A DNA stretch of 64,000 nucleotides, from positions 124,001 through 188,000 of IMG/VR virus record IMGVR_UViG_3300027668_000008. One strand, 5' to 3'. This document shows, piece by piece, positions 7,269 to 15,962 of this stretch. Within the stretch, counting starts at the first letter, position 1, and each line of letters opens with the position of its first letter. The DNA comes from a virus. Made by a program: the position numbers and the translations under genes. Under the pieces are notes generated by a model. It worked only from the letters and a program-made list of their open reading frames with translations. It did no database searches and was not told the origin of the DNA.

Positions 7269-8241
7269 CAATTGGTAAGAATTTCCATTGTAATACGTTA
7301 TTATCTTTACAATAGTCTTCAAACCTATGTCTAATTGCAACAACATTATCTGCACCATATTTAATTCTAGTTGGCAAGTATGTAAAGATATTAGAACGCC
7401 ATATGCTAGAACCAGGCTTTATCCAGGAAAAATCTTCTATAATATCCTTATTAAGGAATTCAACTGGAATAGATTCAAACCAATCCCAAAAATCTTCTCT
7501 GTCTATACTATCAGGTAACTGATTTAATACCGTTTCTTTATTGGTATAAATTTCTTTGTAGTACTCGATACTGTGTTTGCTTATATCATAAAACACAACT
7601 GTGTCAGGTATTACGTTATTTTTATAATATTCAGTTAATGTTATAAATGGTTTGTTACCAGCACACAATAAGTAAAGTGTTTTATCATAAGAGTAAAATT
7701 TATCGTATTGTTCTTTGCTACAATCTTTGTACACAGGTTCTGTGTTTTCCACATATAACCTATCTAAGTCTAAATTATAGTTGTGTTCGGTTTCCCAATC
7801 ATCATCAGTTTTGACAAATGTATCCAATCCAACTTCTTTAGAAAACCATTTTATTGTTGTATTAACAGGAACATCTTGTACAAACGTATCAGATCCTGAC
7901 ACAAACCAATCATGATTTAATCGTATAACAAAACAAAAACTATTCATGTTTTTAAATGCAATAATATCCGGTTCATCTTTAATTGCTTCTTTTACAAAAT
8001 CTAACATTAATTCGTTACGCAAATATGTACCTTCTCGAACGATAAGTGCGTAATCTGCCTTGTTTCTGAGGTTAGTAAGAGTACTGTCTAATGTACCAGT
8101 AATTTTAAATATATCAATATGTTCGTTATCTGCTACAGTATTATCATCTCTGATCAATCCCATATCAAATATGTTTGACCAAGTTATGTTGTGTAAGTAC
8201 TCGTCACTTGTACAATTTAATGCTACTGCTACTAAATTCAT
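7222..8241 (-). CDS. Unknown 339-residue protein
   Basis: A soluble protein rich in aromatic and acidic residues, starting MNLVAVALNCTSDEYLHN. The segment ADYALIVREGTYLRNELML near residue 62 resembles the acceptor or nucleotide part of small glycosyltransferases but no DxD motif is clear. It overlaps the 2OG oxygenase gene upstream by 4 bases (ATGA type), so they are likely co-translated. Function not assigned. Confidence 0.65.
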   Translation of the reverse strand: MNLVAVALNCTSDEYLHNITWSNIFDMGLIRDDNTVADNEHIDIFKITGTLDSTLTNLRNKADYALIVREGTYLRNELMLDFVKEAIKDEPDIIAFKNMNSFCFVIRLNHDWFVSGSDTFVQDVPVNTTIKWFSKEVGLDTFVKTDDDWETEHNYNLDLDRLYVENTEPVYKDCSKEQYDKFYSYDKTLYLLCAGNKPFITLTEYYKNNVIPDTVVFYDISKHSIEYYKEIYTNKETVLNQLPDSIDREDFWDWFESIPVEFLNKDIIEDFSWIKPGSSIWRSNIFTYLPTRIKYGADNVVAIRHRFEDYCKDNNVLQWKFLPIVKLQVLQEIQTIKQQ

Positions 8242-8927
8242 ATCAACTTCCTGTAGTTTTCATAAGCCTGTTTCTTAAACTCTGTAGTTTTGCCACCATG
8301 TAAAATAATATGATATCTATGTTCATTGCTATTATTACGAACACTGTGCTTGTTACTTAAATCTAACCATGCACCTTTATTTTGTTTAAATGGTACAACT
8401 CCGACATCCTCCATAACAAATTCACATCCTTCTGGATTGTTAATTGCAATGTTGATAGGACCTAATCTACTTTTATCATAATCTCTATGTGATTCAATAT
8501 AACCACCGGGTGCTACAGACATAATTCTAATTCTATCAAAGTCTATAAAATAATTTTGTTCTAACAACCATTGTTTAAGTGAAGGTATACTGTTACTTGC
8601 GTTAGTCCAATCAAAGACTGCATCTTCTTCTTGTATATCATAAAACATTGGAGCATTAGTGAATTCATCACCTTGCCCGTGCATAACTAATGATGACCAA
8701 CCTTTTGATTGGTCTTCTCTGTGATTATAAAAGTTATCTTGTGCTTGTGATATTTCTTGTAAAATATTTTCTACAGGCATATTGACATCGAACATTAAAT
8801 AAGGTAACTTACTATCTGTTCTTAATTCAATTGGATTTTTACATTCTTTGTTAAAACTTAACATTTGTCGATTGTCTTTTCTTTTATTCTTGTTCGCCGT
8901 TTGCTTTACTTTTTGCGTAGGCGGCAT
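8238..8927 (-). CDS. 2-oxoglutarate/Fe(II) oxygenase, aspartyl/asparaginyl beta-hydroxylase-like
   Basis: Cupin-fold dioxygenase predicted to hydroxylate a peptide or small substrate using 2-oxoglutarate and Fe(II). The 229-residue frame shows PGGYIESHRDYD with ligands His147 and Asp149, NPEGCEFVMED, GAWLDLSNKHSV with the distal His194, and HRYHIILHG with Arg204 for 2-oxoglutarate. This is the aspartyl/asparaginyl hydroxylase pattern. The first 21 residues are basic and overlap the preceding small gene; the ATG at 8864 is a possible shorter start. Oxygenases of this class are frequent in marine myophages; the substrate is unknown. Confidence 0.82.
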   Translation of the reverse strand: MPPTQKVKQTANKNKRKDNRQMLSFNKECKNPIELRTDSKLPYLMFDVNMPVENILQEISQAQDNFYNHREDQSKGWSSLVMHGQGDEFTNAPMFYDIQEEDAVFDWTNASNSIPSLKQWLLEQNYFIDFDRIRIMSVAPGGYIESHRDYDKSRLGPINIAINNPEGCEFVMEDVGVVPFKQNKGAWLDLSNKHSVRNNSNEHRYHIILHGGKTTEFKKQAYENYRKLI

Positions 8928-9063
8928 CTGCTCTCATTTGTGTTGCTATTCGCAGTTGCATATAATCTCTTAAAGGTGGCTTAGTCTTTGGTTTATCTTT
9001 TCGTGCAGAACCCAGACTCAACGAATCTTTTATTTGCTTGTTGCGATGAATACTCCGTCCCAT
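8884..9063 (-). CDS. 59-residue basic protein, unknown
   Basis: ATG at 9063, stop at 8884-8886. The sequence MGRSIHRNKQIKDSLSLGSA is followed by a Lys/Pro-rich part (KDKPKTKPPLRDYMQL) and an Ala-rich helix (RIATQMRADAAYAKSKANG). It overlaps the end of the cyclase gene by 34 bases and the start of the oxygenase frame by 44 bases. The codon pattern looks coding, and no other gene fills this gap. Function unknown. Confidence 0.5.
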   Translation of the reverse strand: MGRSIHRNKQIKDSLSLGSARKDKPKTKPPLRDYMQLRIATQMRADAAYAKSKANGEQE

Positions 9064-11063
9064 TGTTTTGTACCTTTTCTTTTTAGCTCATGGGCCCGTT
9101 CAGACATTACTTCATAGTAATTATGAAGCTCTTCAGGGCATACACTTTGTAATTTGGAAATTTGATTAATCGCTAGATCCCACTTGGAATCTCTATATAA
9201 CTGCAAATATTTATCATGTTCCTTGACGTAATTAACTGCACACTCACTAAACAAAGCAGTATAAATGGTAGCCGGTACTGTCTTGCCCTTAACTGCTATT
9301 TTATCTAGTTCTATGAATGTGTATTCGTCGGATACTGAACTTTCACCAACTAACAATGTTAAACCGTACTCTTTACTTTGCCCCTCTAGTCTTGCCGCTA
9401 AATTAACACAATCACCCAAAACTGAGTAGTCAAAACGTTGATTAGACCCCATATTACCTACCACAGCACTACCTGTGTTAATACCAACACCAATTTTAAT
9501 AGGCATTAATCCTTCGGATTCTAATTCTTTATTAAGTTTTCTTAATGCAACAAACATCTCATCAGCAGTTTTAATTGCTAATTCACGTTGTTTAGGAACA
9601 TCTAAAGGTGCGTTCCAAAATGCCATAAGTGCATCACCAATATACTTGTCTACTGTGCCTTCGTTTTTCATAACAATATCTGTCATAGGTGTCATGTACC
9701 TATTAATTAAAGAAGTTAACCCTTGTGGATTTGTTTTGTATTGTTCACTAATAGGAGTAAATCCTCTAATGTCACTAAACAATAAAGTTAACTCTCTTGT
9801 ATCGCCACCTAACTTTAATAGTTCTGGATTTTGTTGTAATTTCTTAACCATAGCAGGTGCTAGATAGTGCTCAAACTGTTTTTTAATTTGTTGTTTTAAA
9901 CTAAACTCTTTTACAAATCTATTAAACACTGCATGAAAGCCTGTAAGTACAAATACTATTAATGGCATTGTTACATCGAGCAAATACAAATAGTGTTGCC
10001 ATGCATACAATGAACCATATACTAATCCTGCACTAACACTTAATATCGTAAGTCCAACAATATAATATGGTAATCTAACACTTATTAAAATAATAAGGAG
10101 ACCTAACGTAACAGAAGTTAGTAATTCAACTAGCACGGCCCAATACGGGCGTTGTATCTGGTCTCCGTCGATAACTGTTTGTAGTGTTACTGCCGAAGGT
10201 ATATAATTATATTTAGGACCAGTAGGTGTAGCAATTACTCCACCGATGCCTTCTGCTGTCGAACCTATAATAACTGTTTTGCCTGCGAATAAAGAAAAGT
10301 CGTCACTACTTGCACTAATTGTTTCAAACTCTTTATTCCAACGTAACCATATTTGTCCATTGGGATCTGTACTAATAATTGGATATCCCGGAACACGAAT
10401 TTTATCTATTCCGCCTTGGTTTGCTTTAATTTGATAACTTGGTTTACCTGTACTAACTCTAATAACTTCGATTGCTATTGATGGGTATGTGTTAGTGCCT
10501 ACTCTCATAATTAAAGGAACACGTCTTACAACACCATCTATCTCATTAGGTGTATTTAGAACACCAACGCCGTCTGCATTTAAGCCTAGTAACGGAATAG
10601 GTCCTAACATACCGGGCCATTCGAACAAATAAGGTACTGCATCACCTATTGTTGCAACTCCTCTTGTTACCGCATTTTTATTTACTTTTAAACTTCCTAC
10701 TTGTGCAATAACAATCCCATTGCCGGCTATCGATTCAACAAATGCTTGGTCACCGCCTAATCTATCATCTTCACTAAACAGTATAGGTATTACAATTACA
10801 CCTGCTCCTGCTTCACGCAACTTCCAAATAAGTTCTGCTAGAACATCACGTTTCCAGGGCCACTGTCCGTATTTTTCAATAGATGCTTCATCTATTGTTA
10901 CAATACCAATGTCGTTGGATACAACCGGAGTATCGGTTTGTTGTAGTAAATCAAACTGTTTAAGTCTCAATATTTCAACTATACTACTATTGCCGTAATG
11001 GAAGAAGGTTAGAACTGCCAATGTTACAAAGGCAGTTAACCAATGCGTTAAATATTTTTTCAT
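9030..11063 (-). CDS. CHASE2-domain class III adenylate cyclase
   Basis: Membrane sensor that makes a cyclic nucleotide, most likely cAMP. The 677 residues read: N-terminal membrane helix (about 10-30); extracytoplasmic CHASE2 domain (about 35-300, with ASIEKYGQWPWKRDVLAELI and a VIIGSTAEG); three membrane helices (about 307-385); cytoplasmic class III cyclase domain (about 423-600). Catalytic positions are present: Asp431 in FSDIRGF and Asp477 in DKYIGDAL bind metal; Lys473 and Asp551 fit adenine selection; Asn554 and Arg558 in NLAARLE stabilise the transition state. In bacteria CHASE2 cyclases often sit beside FecR-domain genes, as here. A late-type box abuts its ATG, so the transcript may be leaderless. 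Confidence 0.93.
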   Translation of the reverse strand: MKKYLTHWLTAFVTLAVLTFFHYGNSSIVEILRLKQFDLLQQTDTPVVSNDIGIVTIDEASIEKYGQWPWKRDVLAELIWKLREAGAGVIVIPILFSEDDRLGGDQAFVESIAGNGIVIAQVGSLKVNKNAVTRGVATIGDAVPYLFEWPGMLGPIPLLGLNADGVGVLNTPNEIDGVVRRVPLIMRVGTNTYPSIAIEVIRVSTGKPSYQIKANQGGIDKIRVPGYPIISTDPNGQIWLRWNKEFETISASSDDFSLFAGKTVIIGSTAEGIGGVIATPTGPKYNYIPSAVTLQTVIDGDQIQRPYWAVLVELLTSVTLGLLIILISVRLPYYIVGLTILSVSAGLVYGSLYAWQHYLYLLDVTMPLIVFVLTGFHAVFNRFVKEFSLKQQIKKQFEHYLAPAMVKKLQQNPELLKLGGDTRELTLLFSDIRGFTPISEQYKTNPQGLTSLINRYMTPMTDIVMKNEGTVDKYIGDALMAFWNAPLDVPKQRELAIKTADEMFVALRKLNKELESEGLMPIKIGVGINTGSAVVGNMGSNQRFDYSVLGDCVNLAARLEGQSKEYGLTLLVGESSVSDEYTFIELDKIAVKGKTVPATIYTALFSECAVNYVKEHDKYLQLYRDSKWDLAINQISKLQSVCPEELHNYYEVMSERAHELKRKGTKQWDGVFIATSK

Positions 11064-11068
11064 ACTAG

Positions 11069-11076
11069 TATTTATT
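11069..11076 (-). promoter_or_regulatory. T4-late-like promoter abutting the cyclase start
   Basis: AATAAATA followed by CTAGT and then the ATG of the cyclase gene. With T4 spacing the transcript would begin at the A of ATG. No ribosome-binding site fits between box and ATG. Confidence 0.5.
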
Positions 11077-11094
11077 TAAAGGAAATTTGGGGTG

Positions 11095-12549
11095 CTAATC
11101 TGATTGTGTAAAGGTCGTTGTTCCACAACCAGCGGCATTAGTGCAACTTTGTGTTAAACTATATGTCTTATCTGAACTACCATCTTGGTGTAAATCCAAT
11201 GTACTTGAATACCCAGACATATTAATTGTTGCGGCATGGTCGCCTGATCCATCTTGGTCAACTGAAACAGTTTGGTTACTTCCAACTGTAATGTCTTGAA
11301 AGTGTGTTCCTGTTCCGGCTTGGTCTAAATCTAATGTGTTAGAACTTCCGTTAATATCCACAAACATCATTTTATCGCCATCGTCATTTTGTTGTAAATT
11401 TATATTGTTACTATTTCCTGCAATGTCGACATCCATAAAATGACCCAAGTTACCAACGGCTCCGTCTTCTTCTTGAGTGAAAGTTCCTGTATTACTATTA
11501 CCAACTACATTTAATCTTAAATCATGGTCACCATCATCATCGATATTGTCACCTTGTCGTATTGTCATAGTGTTACTATTTCCGTTAATATCTAGCAAAA
11601 CAGTATTGCCATCACTAAATGATCCTGAGTTATTACCCTGTGTAATTGATAGTGTATTATCGTCGCCAGTTATTTCTGCGTTGTCGATACTGCTGGAAGT
11701 TGTTCCTAAACCTGCAACTAAATTATCATTGTCGTATTGTATAATGTCTATGTTTGCATTATTACCACTTTGTGTAATATAAATTCCGTTGCCACTGTGT
11801 GTTATTCCTCTTGTAGTTGATCTTAAATTAGTTTGTGCAGTTGTAGGTTCTGAAGTATATGATGCTGGACTGAATACGCCTTCCTCTTCAAGTGTTTCTC
11901 CTAAAAAGACATACATTCTTGCTGAACGAGTTGTGTTAGCATTATTAAATTGTGCCTGGTCTAAAGTGATAATTAATTTACCACCATTACTACCATAACC
12001 ATATACTGCCCAAGATTTCCAGCCACTAAGGCCTGATGCTGTATTTGACGCTATCGCCGTACCACCCGATTGCATTGAAAAAAGATTTCTTGTTACCCAT
12101 GAATTTGAAACGGTATATTGAGAACCATTAGCGTGAGAAGTATAGTTTGCCTCACCATTGTATATTGAGATAGCACCTACACTTAATTTACTTTCAACAA
12201 GCGATTCAATGCTCAGCGTTCTAGCGCCATCATGGTCACCATTACCAGCAATTAAAACTGTGCCACCTGCACTAATGTAAGTTTCATATGCTGTCTTACA
12301 GGTACCACCACAACTGTTATTACCTGCTATGTTAATGTGTAAATCTTTACCAGTAAAATCACTTAAAGTAACTGAACCACTATTTGTGCCTGTAACTGTA
12401 AACCCATGACCCTCTAACTCACCTTTTACTTTATTGTACATATTGGTATCAGTATAGTTTATATGAGCTGTTTCGGCAAATGCTTGTATAGGTAATACTA
12501 ATAATAAACTAATTAGACTGATTAATAGTGATCTGATTAACACCGGCAT
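11095..12549 (-). CDS. Secreted curlin-repeat protein with extra N-terminal domain
   Basis: Probable fibre subunit exported through the CsgG pore. Residues 1-26 are a signal peptide ending QAFA-E. Residues about 27-220 form a globular domain starting HINYTDTNMYNKVKGELEGHG, with AGGTVLIAGNGDHDG, that resembles a flavodoxin/GATase-like fold by eye. From about 245 to the end there are at least eight curlin-type repeats of GNxNxxxxxQxG spacing (ITQSGNNANIDIIQYDN, GNSNTMTIRQGDN, GNSNNINLQQNDDGD). It ends FTQSD, like the other curlin protein here. Much longer than CsgA/CsgB (about 150), and the N-terminal domain is not part of known curlins. Its start overlaps the FecR gene by 41 bases. Confidence 0.85.
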   Translation of the reverse strand: MPVLIRSLLISLISLLLVLPIQAFAETAHINYTDTNMYNKVKGELEGHGFTVTGTNSGSVTLSDFTGKDLHINIAGNNSCGGTCKTAYETYISAGGTVLIAGNGDHDGARTLSIESLVESKLSVGAISIYNGEANYTSHANGSQYTVSNSWVTRNLFSMQSGGTAIASNTASGLSGWKSWAVYGYGSNGGKLIITLDQAQFNNANTTRSARMYVFLGETLEEEGVFSPASYTSEPTTAQTNLRSTTRGITHSGNGIYITQSGNNANIDIIQYDNDNLVAGLGTTSSSIDNAEITGDDNTLSITQGNNSGSFSDGNTVLLDINGNSNTMTIRQGDNIDDDGDHDLRLNVVGNSNTGTFTQEEDGAVGNLGHFMDVDIAGNSNNINLQQNDDGDKMMFVDINGSSNTLDLDQAGTGTHFQDITVGSNQTVSVDQDGSGDHAATINMSGYSSTLDLHQDGSSDKTYSLTQSCTNAAGCGTTTFTQSD

Positions 12550-13600
12550 CTCCTAACTGTACATTATCTACACCAACAAAATTCTGCTTTAATGTTATGT
12601 TATAACTGTAATCTCTATCTAATCGTAGTTCCATAAAATTACCTGCACTATCTTCTTTAATAATAAGGTAACTAGGATCGTTTGTAAATGTTATTCCTGT
12701 TGTTTCGTCGAATCCAATTTTAAAACCATTCCTAGGATCAAATGCTTGTTTAAGTTTTTTGCTTAATTCTGCATTTAATACGACTAGTAAGTCTTGTAAA
12801 AAATCTTGTAATAAGAAGTCAATGTCTAATTCGTTTGCAAGTTCCTCATTTGATTCTTCTAATAAATCTTCATCTAAATCGTTAAATTCTAAAAAGTCAA
12901 TATCTAATGCACTTGATACATCTGATAGTTGCTCTGCTAGTTCTATTGCTTCTTGTAAATCCTTGGGCTTTTGTACGATTAACAAGTTGTTAATCATATT
13001 AGCATCTAAATCCAGTATAATAGGTTTTAAAGGTTTAGATTCAAATGTTGTAACTACTGTTGTTTGAAATGCTTGATTCATTATAACAAATCCTGCATCT
13101 GTTTCAACTTCAATTTCTCCTACATAACAGTTGCCGTTGCTATCGCAACTCGGTAGTAAAATTATAAGACTGCTTCCAATCTCATCTACTGTCATCGTGA
13201 AGTCAGTGCCTCTTACTCCAATGACTGCCGTAGGTGTTTTGATCTTTACATTTTGTTTAAACTTTTTTCCTATTTGCCCACTTGCATACCTAACTGTGCC
13301 TAAACTGGCTTTGATAGATAGTGATCCAATATCATTTGCAGGGTCATAGACAAATTCATCGATTATTACATTACTGTGTGGCGTAATTTCTAATTTAGTA
13401 TCGTCTATAAATTCTATATTTTGTTTATGCTTAAATGTTTCTATTCGGTCCATAGAGAATATATCAGAATCCACATCACCTTGTTCAGTTGTGTCTTCTC
13501 TATAAATCTTACTTGGTCCGTCCGATTTAGTAATTTTACCTATACTGGCAAATCCACTAGTCGGAAGAAAGCAGATTAGTATAACACAGAGCCACTTCAT
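12509..13600 (-). CDS. Secreted FecR-domain protein with curlin-like C-terminus
   Basis: Periplasmic or surface protein. Residues 1-18 are a signal peptide (MKWLCVILICFLPTSGFA). A FecR domain spans about 45-150, with the diagnostic TPTAVIGVRGTDF near residue 125. The middle is acidic and coiled (SSALDIDFLEFNDLDEDLLEE). The last 30 residues (NITLKQNFVGVDNVQLGDAG, then ITINQSN) look like one curlin repeat, so the protein may bind or seed the fibre. Its ATG overlaps the curlin gene's stop as TAATG. FecR-type proteins beside CHASE2 cyclases are a known bacterial arrangement. Confidence 0.85.
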   Translation of the reverse strand: MKWLCVILICFLPTSGFASIGKITKSDGPSKIYREDTTEQGDVDSDIFSMDRIETFKHKQNIEFIDDTKLEITPHSNVIIDEFVYDPANDIGSLSIKASLGTVRYASGQIGKKFKQNVKIKTPTAVIGVRGTDFTMTVDEIGSSLIILLPSCDSNGNCYVGEIEVETDAGFVIMNQAFQTTVVTTFESKPLKPIILDLDANMINNLLIVQKPKDLQEAIELAEQLSDVSSALDIDFLEFNDLDEDLLEESNEELANELDIDFLLQDFLQDLLVVLNAELSKKLKQAFDPRNGFKIGFDETTGITFTNDPSYLIIKEDSAGNFMELRLDRDYSYNITLKQNFVGVDNVQLGDAGVNQITINQSN

Positions 13601-14292
13601 TAGTCGCTCTGCGTAATGTCTATGTCAGAATTGGTGCCAACTGTTGTTAATTGTATTTTGTTGTCATAAATTCCACTTTGTGTAATGTCCACTGTAGTAC
13701 CTTCACCTGTATGATTATGTGTTAAACTATGTCCTGCACTATCTCCTGCGCCTGACATTATATAGTTCGCCGTGTTATCTACTGAACTGCCTAATGCATC
13801 ATTATCCATATCGATGTCTGCATCTGCGTTCGCGGCATTTACTGTTAGTGTGATAGTATCTTCGTTGCTAGTTGCTAAATCTATTGTTCCTACAAAGTTA
13901 GCCGATGATGCACTGGCTCCAATAGCAACTGTTACTGTTGCGTCATCGCCGACTACATCTATGCTCATACTTACTGTTTCACAATTAGAACTTGCACAAG
14001 TTAAAGCAACTGTGTTAGAGTTACCTGTTAAATCTATATTACCTGTGTAAGTAGTACCGTTAATAACTGTAGACACAACGTTACTGTTACCAACTTGATC
14101 AATATTAAATGTCATGCTGTTACCAGTTAAGGATATCGCTGTACTGCTGTTACCTGCCACGTTGTTCTGTCCGTCCTGTGTTATATCCAAGTTTAAATTA
14201 TTACCACTTTGTGTAATATAGATATCATTAGCATACACCGAACTTATAGAACAAACCAGAAACAAGAGCACATAAACTATTTTATTTGTCAT
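13600..14292 (-). CDS. Curlin-like secreted fibre subunit
   Basis: The 230-residue protein has a signal peptide (1-21, MTNKIVYVLLFLVCSISSVYA) followed by curlin repeats: NDIYITQSGNNLNLDITQDG, LTGNSMTFNIDQVGNSN, LTGNSNTVALTC, and near the end TVDITQSGIYDNK and SDIDITQSD. The Gln/Asn ladder positions match those of CsgA/CsgB amyloid repeats. The middle (about 110-170) is Asp/Ala/Thr-rich and less regular. It follows csgG with an 11-base overlap. Likely a major or nucleating subunit of an extracellular amyloid-type fibre. Confidence 0.85.
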   Translation of the reverse strand: MTNKIVYVLLFLVCSISSVYANDIYITQSGNNLNLDITQDGQNNVAGNSSTAISLTGNSMTFNIDQVGNSNVVSTVINGTTYTGNIDLTGNSNTVALTCASSNCETVSMSIDVVGDDATVTVAIGASASSANFVGTIDLATSNEDTITLTVNAANADADIDMDNDALGSSVDNTANYIMSGAGDSAGHSLTHNHTGEGTTVDITQSGIYDNKIQLTTVGTNSDIDITQSD

Positions 14293-15355
14293 TTATTTTC
14301 TCCGTCTGTTTCTGCCCTTTTAGTTTAGTTAACGTTTCCCATAGATACATATCAGCAGTGTTTTTAAAACAGTTGCCTCCTGCATTGCAAACGTTAAAGT
14401 CATCTCCCGGTGCTCCTTTTAGCATTTCACTTTCGTGCATAGTTGGGATTGAGTTAATGTCCGGTTTAGAAATAGGCACAGATTTTAATTTAGAACTTTG
14501 GAGAGTCGTATTTTTATCATCTGTATTAATTACTTCACCGGACTTATGGATTAACTTCGTAGTTTTTTGTGTCGTTTTCTTAAACTTCCACAAGCCCTTG
14601 ATTTCGCCTTCTTTGACGATCTCGACAATAGCCTGCTCAATAGCAAGTCTAACTGCCTGATTGGTAGGTTCATTAACTGCTGAACCTATCTCAATTTCTA
14701 ATGCTCTTGTACCTAAATCTAAAAATCTAAATACATCTGAGCTATCTTTATAACTTGCAATAGTCTTATCAACTGCAACCGACAGTAGTATTTCACCAGT
14801 TGATACACTAATAATTCTCATTGCCACAGATACTCTATCTGTTCTGTATTCTTTTGATGCTCCAATACCAAAGTATCTTGCACCTACACCGCCACTTTCA
14901 ATGTTGCTATCGTAACCTATAATAGCACCATCTAATAATAGTCCAGCAAATAACATAGGTTGTAATGCTAGTGCATCTTTACCTTCAAAATTTTCTCTTG
15001 TGCTTCTTATTAATTGTCTTTCTTTTACCAACGAGTCTAAACTAACACGTTCTAATACCTTAAACCATTTACCGCCTCCGGCTTGTTGCAATGCACGAAT
15101 CACATGACTCTCTGCACCTTGCGTTACTGCGGTACTTAATTGACTAAAATTTGTTGAAGGTTTACGTTGTCCTGTTTTATCTCCAAAGCCGTATAGTGCT
15201 ATGGTAATAATAGGTCCGTCGATTGGTGGTAAGTTTAGAAGTGCATTAACCCCTATTGGTATCGAAGCAGGTGGGTCGTATCTGACTTGCTTTACAGGGT
15301 TACCTGCACAAGCACCTAGTAACAATATGATGGATAATGCTACAAATATCCTCAT
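14282..15355 (-). CDS. csgG: CsgG-like outer-membrane curli export lipoprotein
   Basis: Forms the outer-membrane pore through which curlin subunits leave the cell. The 357-residue protein begins with a lipoprotein signal (LLLGACAG; lipid-bearing Cys16) and shows the CsgG core: ITIALYGFGDKTGQRK, STAVTQGAESHVIRAL, WFKVLERVSLDSLVKERQLIR, GGVGARYFGIGASKEYRTDRV and ISVSTGEILLSV. E. coli CsgG is 277 residues; here about 90 extra residues form a Lys/Thr-rich C-terminal extension from about residue 260. It lies 3 bases after csgF. The periplasmic partner CsgE is not seen in the window. Confidence 0.95.
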   Translation of the reverse strand: MRIFVALSIILLLGACAGNPVKQVRYDPPASIPIGVNALLNLPPIDGPIITIALYGFGDKTGQRKPSTNFSQLSTAVTQGAESHVIRALQQAGGGKWFKVLERVSLDSLVKERQLIRSTRENFEGKDALALQPMLFAGLLLDGAIIGYDSNIESGGVGARYFGIGASKEYRTDRVSVAMRIISVSTGEILLSVAVDKTIASYKDSSDVFRFLDLGTRALEIEIGSAVNEPTNQAVRLAIEQAIVEIVKEGEIKGLWKFKKTTQKTTKLIHKSGEVINTDDKNTTLQSSKLKSVPISKPDINSIPTMHESEMLKGAPGDDFNVCNAGGNCFKNTADMYLWETLTKLKGQKQTEKINDK

Positions 15356-15358
15356 CCA

Positions 15359-15808
15359 TTAAAACCCGAAGCCACTTAATGGCACCACTAGTTCACTAAA
15401 TGAACCATCGGCTTCAGTTATCTGTACAGTAATTGTACTCGAAGATGTATCTTTAATCCAGTATATAGTTGCACCTTCGACAGTTGCAGTACCACTATTG
15501 GCACCAGTGTCAGAAAACATACTATCAACTAAATTTTTGGATAAGTTTGCGTAAATTCTTGATTCAACGTTTGCTAAGAATTTTGAAAGAGTTTCTTGGG
15601 CGGCATCTCTAACTGCTTGTCTTTCAGCCGCTTCTTTGGCTTTCTTTATTTCAGCCGCACGTTGGAATTGGAGTTGCTCTATACTTAAGACGTGTGTACT
15701 ATAACCTTTTCCACTAAAGGAAGGATTTTTAAATTCATGTGTTAAGTCGCTGGCGTATGCAGGCGTCATAACGAACATAGTCAAGGCTATAGTGATAAAA
15801 AATTTCAT
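15359..15808 (-). CDS. csgF: CsgF-like curli assembly factor
   Basis: Accessory protein that in E. coli sits at the mouth of the CsgG pore and couples export to nucleation. The 149-residue protein has a signal peptide (1-19, ending PAYA-S) and the CsgF N-terminus LTHEFKNPSFSG, the part that inserts into CsgG, followed by an Ala/Lys-rich helix (about 45-85) and a C-terminal beta region (TIYWIKDTSSSTITVQITE). First gene of the export operon; a late promoter box at 15829 and GGAGAT ribosome site precede it. Confidence 0.93.
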   Translation of the reverse strand: MKFFITIALTMFVMTPAYASDLTHEFKNPSFSGKGYSTHVLSIEQLQFQRAAEIKKAKEAAERQAVRDAAQETLSKFLANVESRIYANLSKNLVDSMFSDTGANSGTATVEGATIYWIKDTSSSTITVQITEADGSFSELVVPLSGFGF

Positions 15809-15828
15809 AATAATACGATCTCCATTAG

Positions 15829-15836
15829 TATTTATA
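15829..15836 (-). promoter_or_regulatory. T4-late-type promoter of the curli-like operon
   Basis: Exact TATAAATA followed by CTAATGGAGAT, placing the transcript start about 15 bases upstream of csgF with a Shine-Dalgarno sequence in the leader. It ties the operon to phage late transcription. Confidence 0.65.
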
Positions 15837-15930
15837 ATTTATTCGATTAAATAAACCGACATTATTAAGGAAATCGTAAATATTTTTACACCTACATAAA
15901 TACTAAGGTATAGTAAGACGTTATTATACT

Positions 15931-15962
15931 GGACGGTAGTTTATAGCCCTTTACTACCGTCC
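15931..15962 (-). terminator. Perfect inverted repeat at end of Fis-like gene
   Basis: GGACGGTAGT and ACTACCGTCC pair over ten bases around a 12-base loop. The repeat includes the stop codon of the Fis-like gene. There is no T-run on the minus side (there is TTTTATTT on the plus side), so a factor-dependent stop, RNA stabiliser or operator is also possible. Confidence 0.45.
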
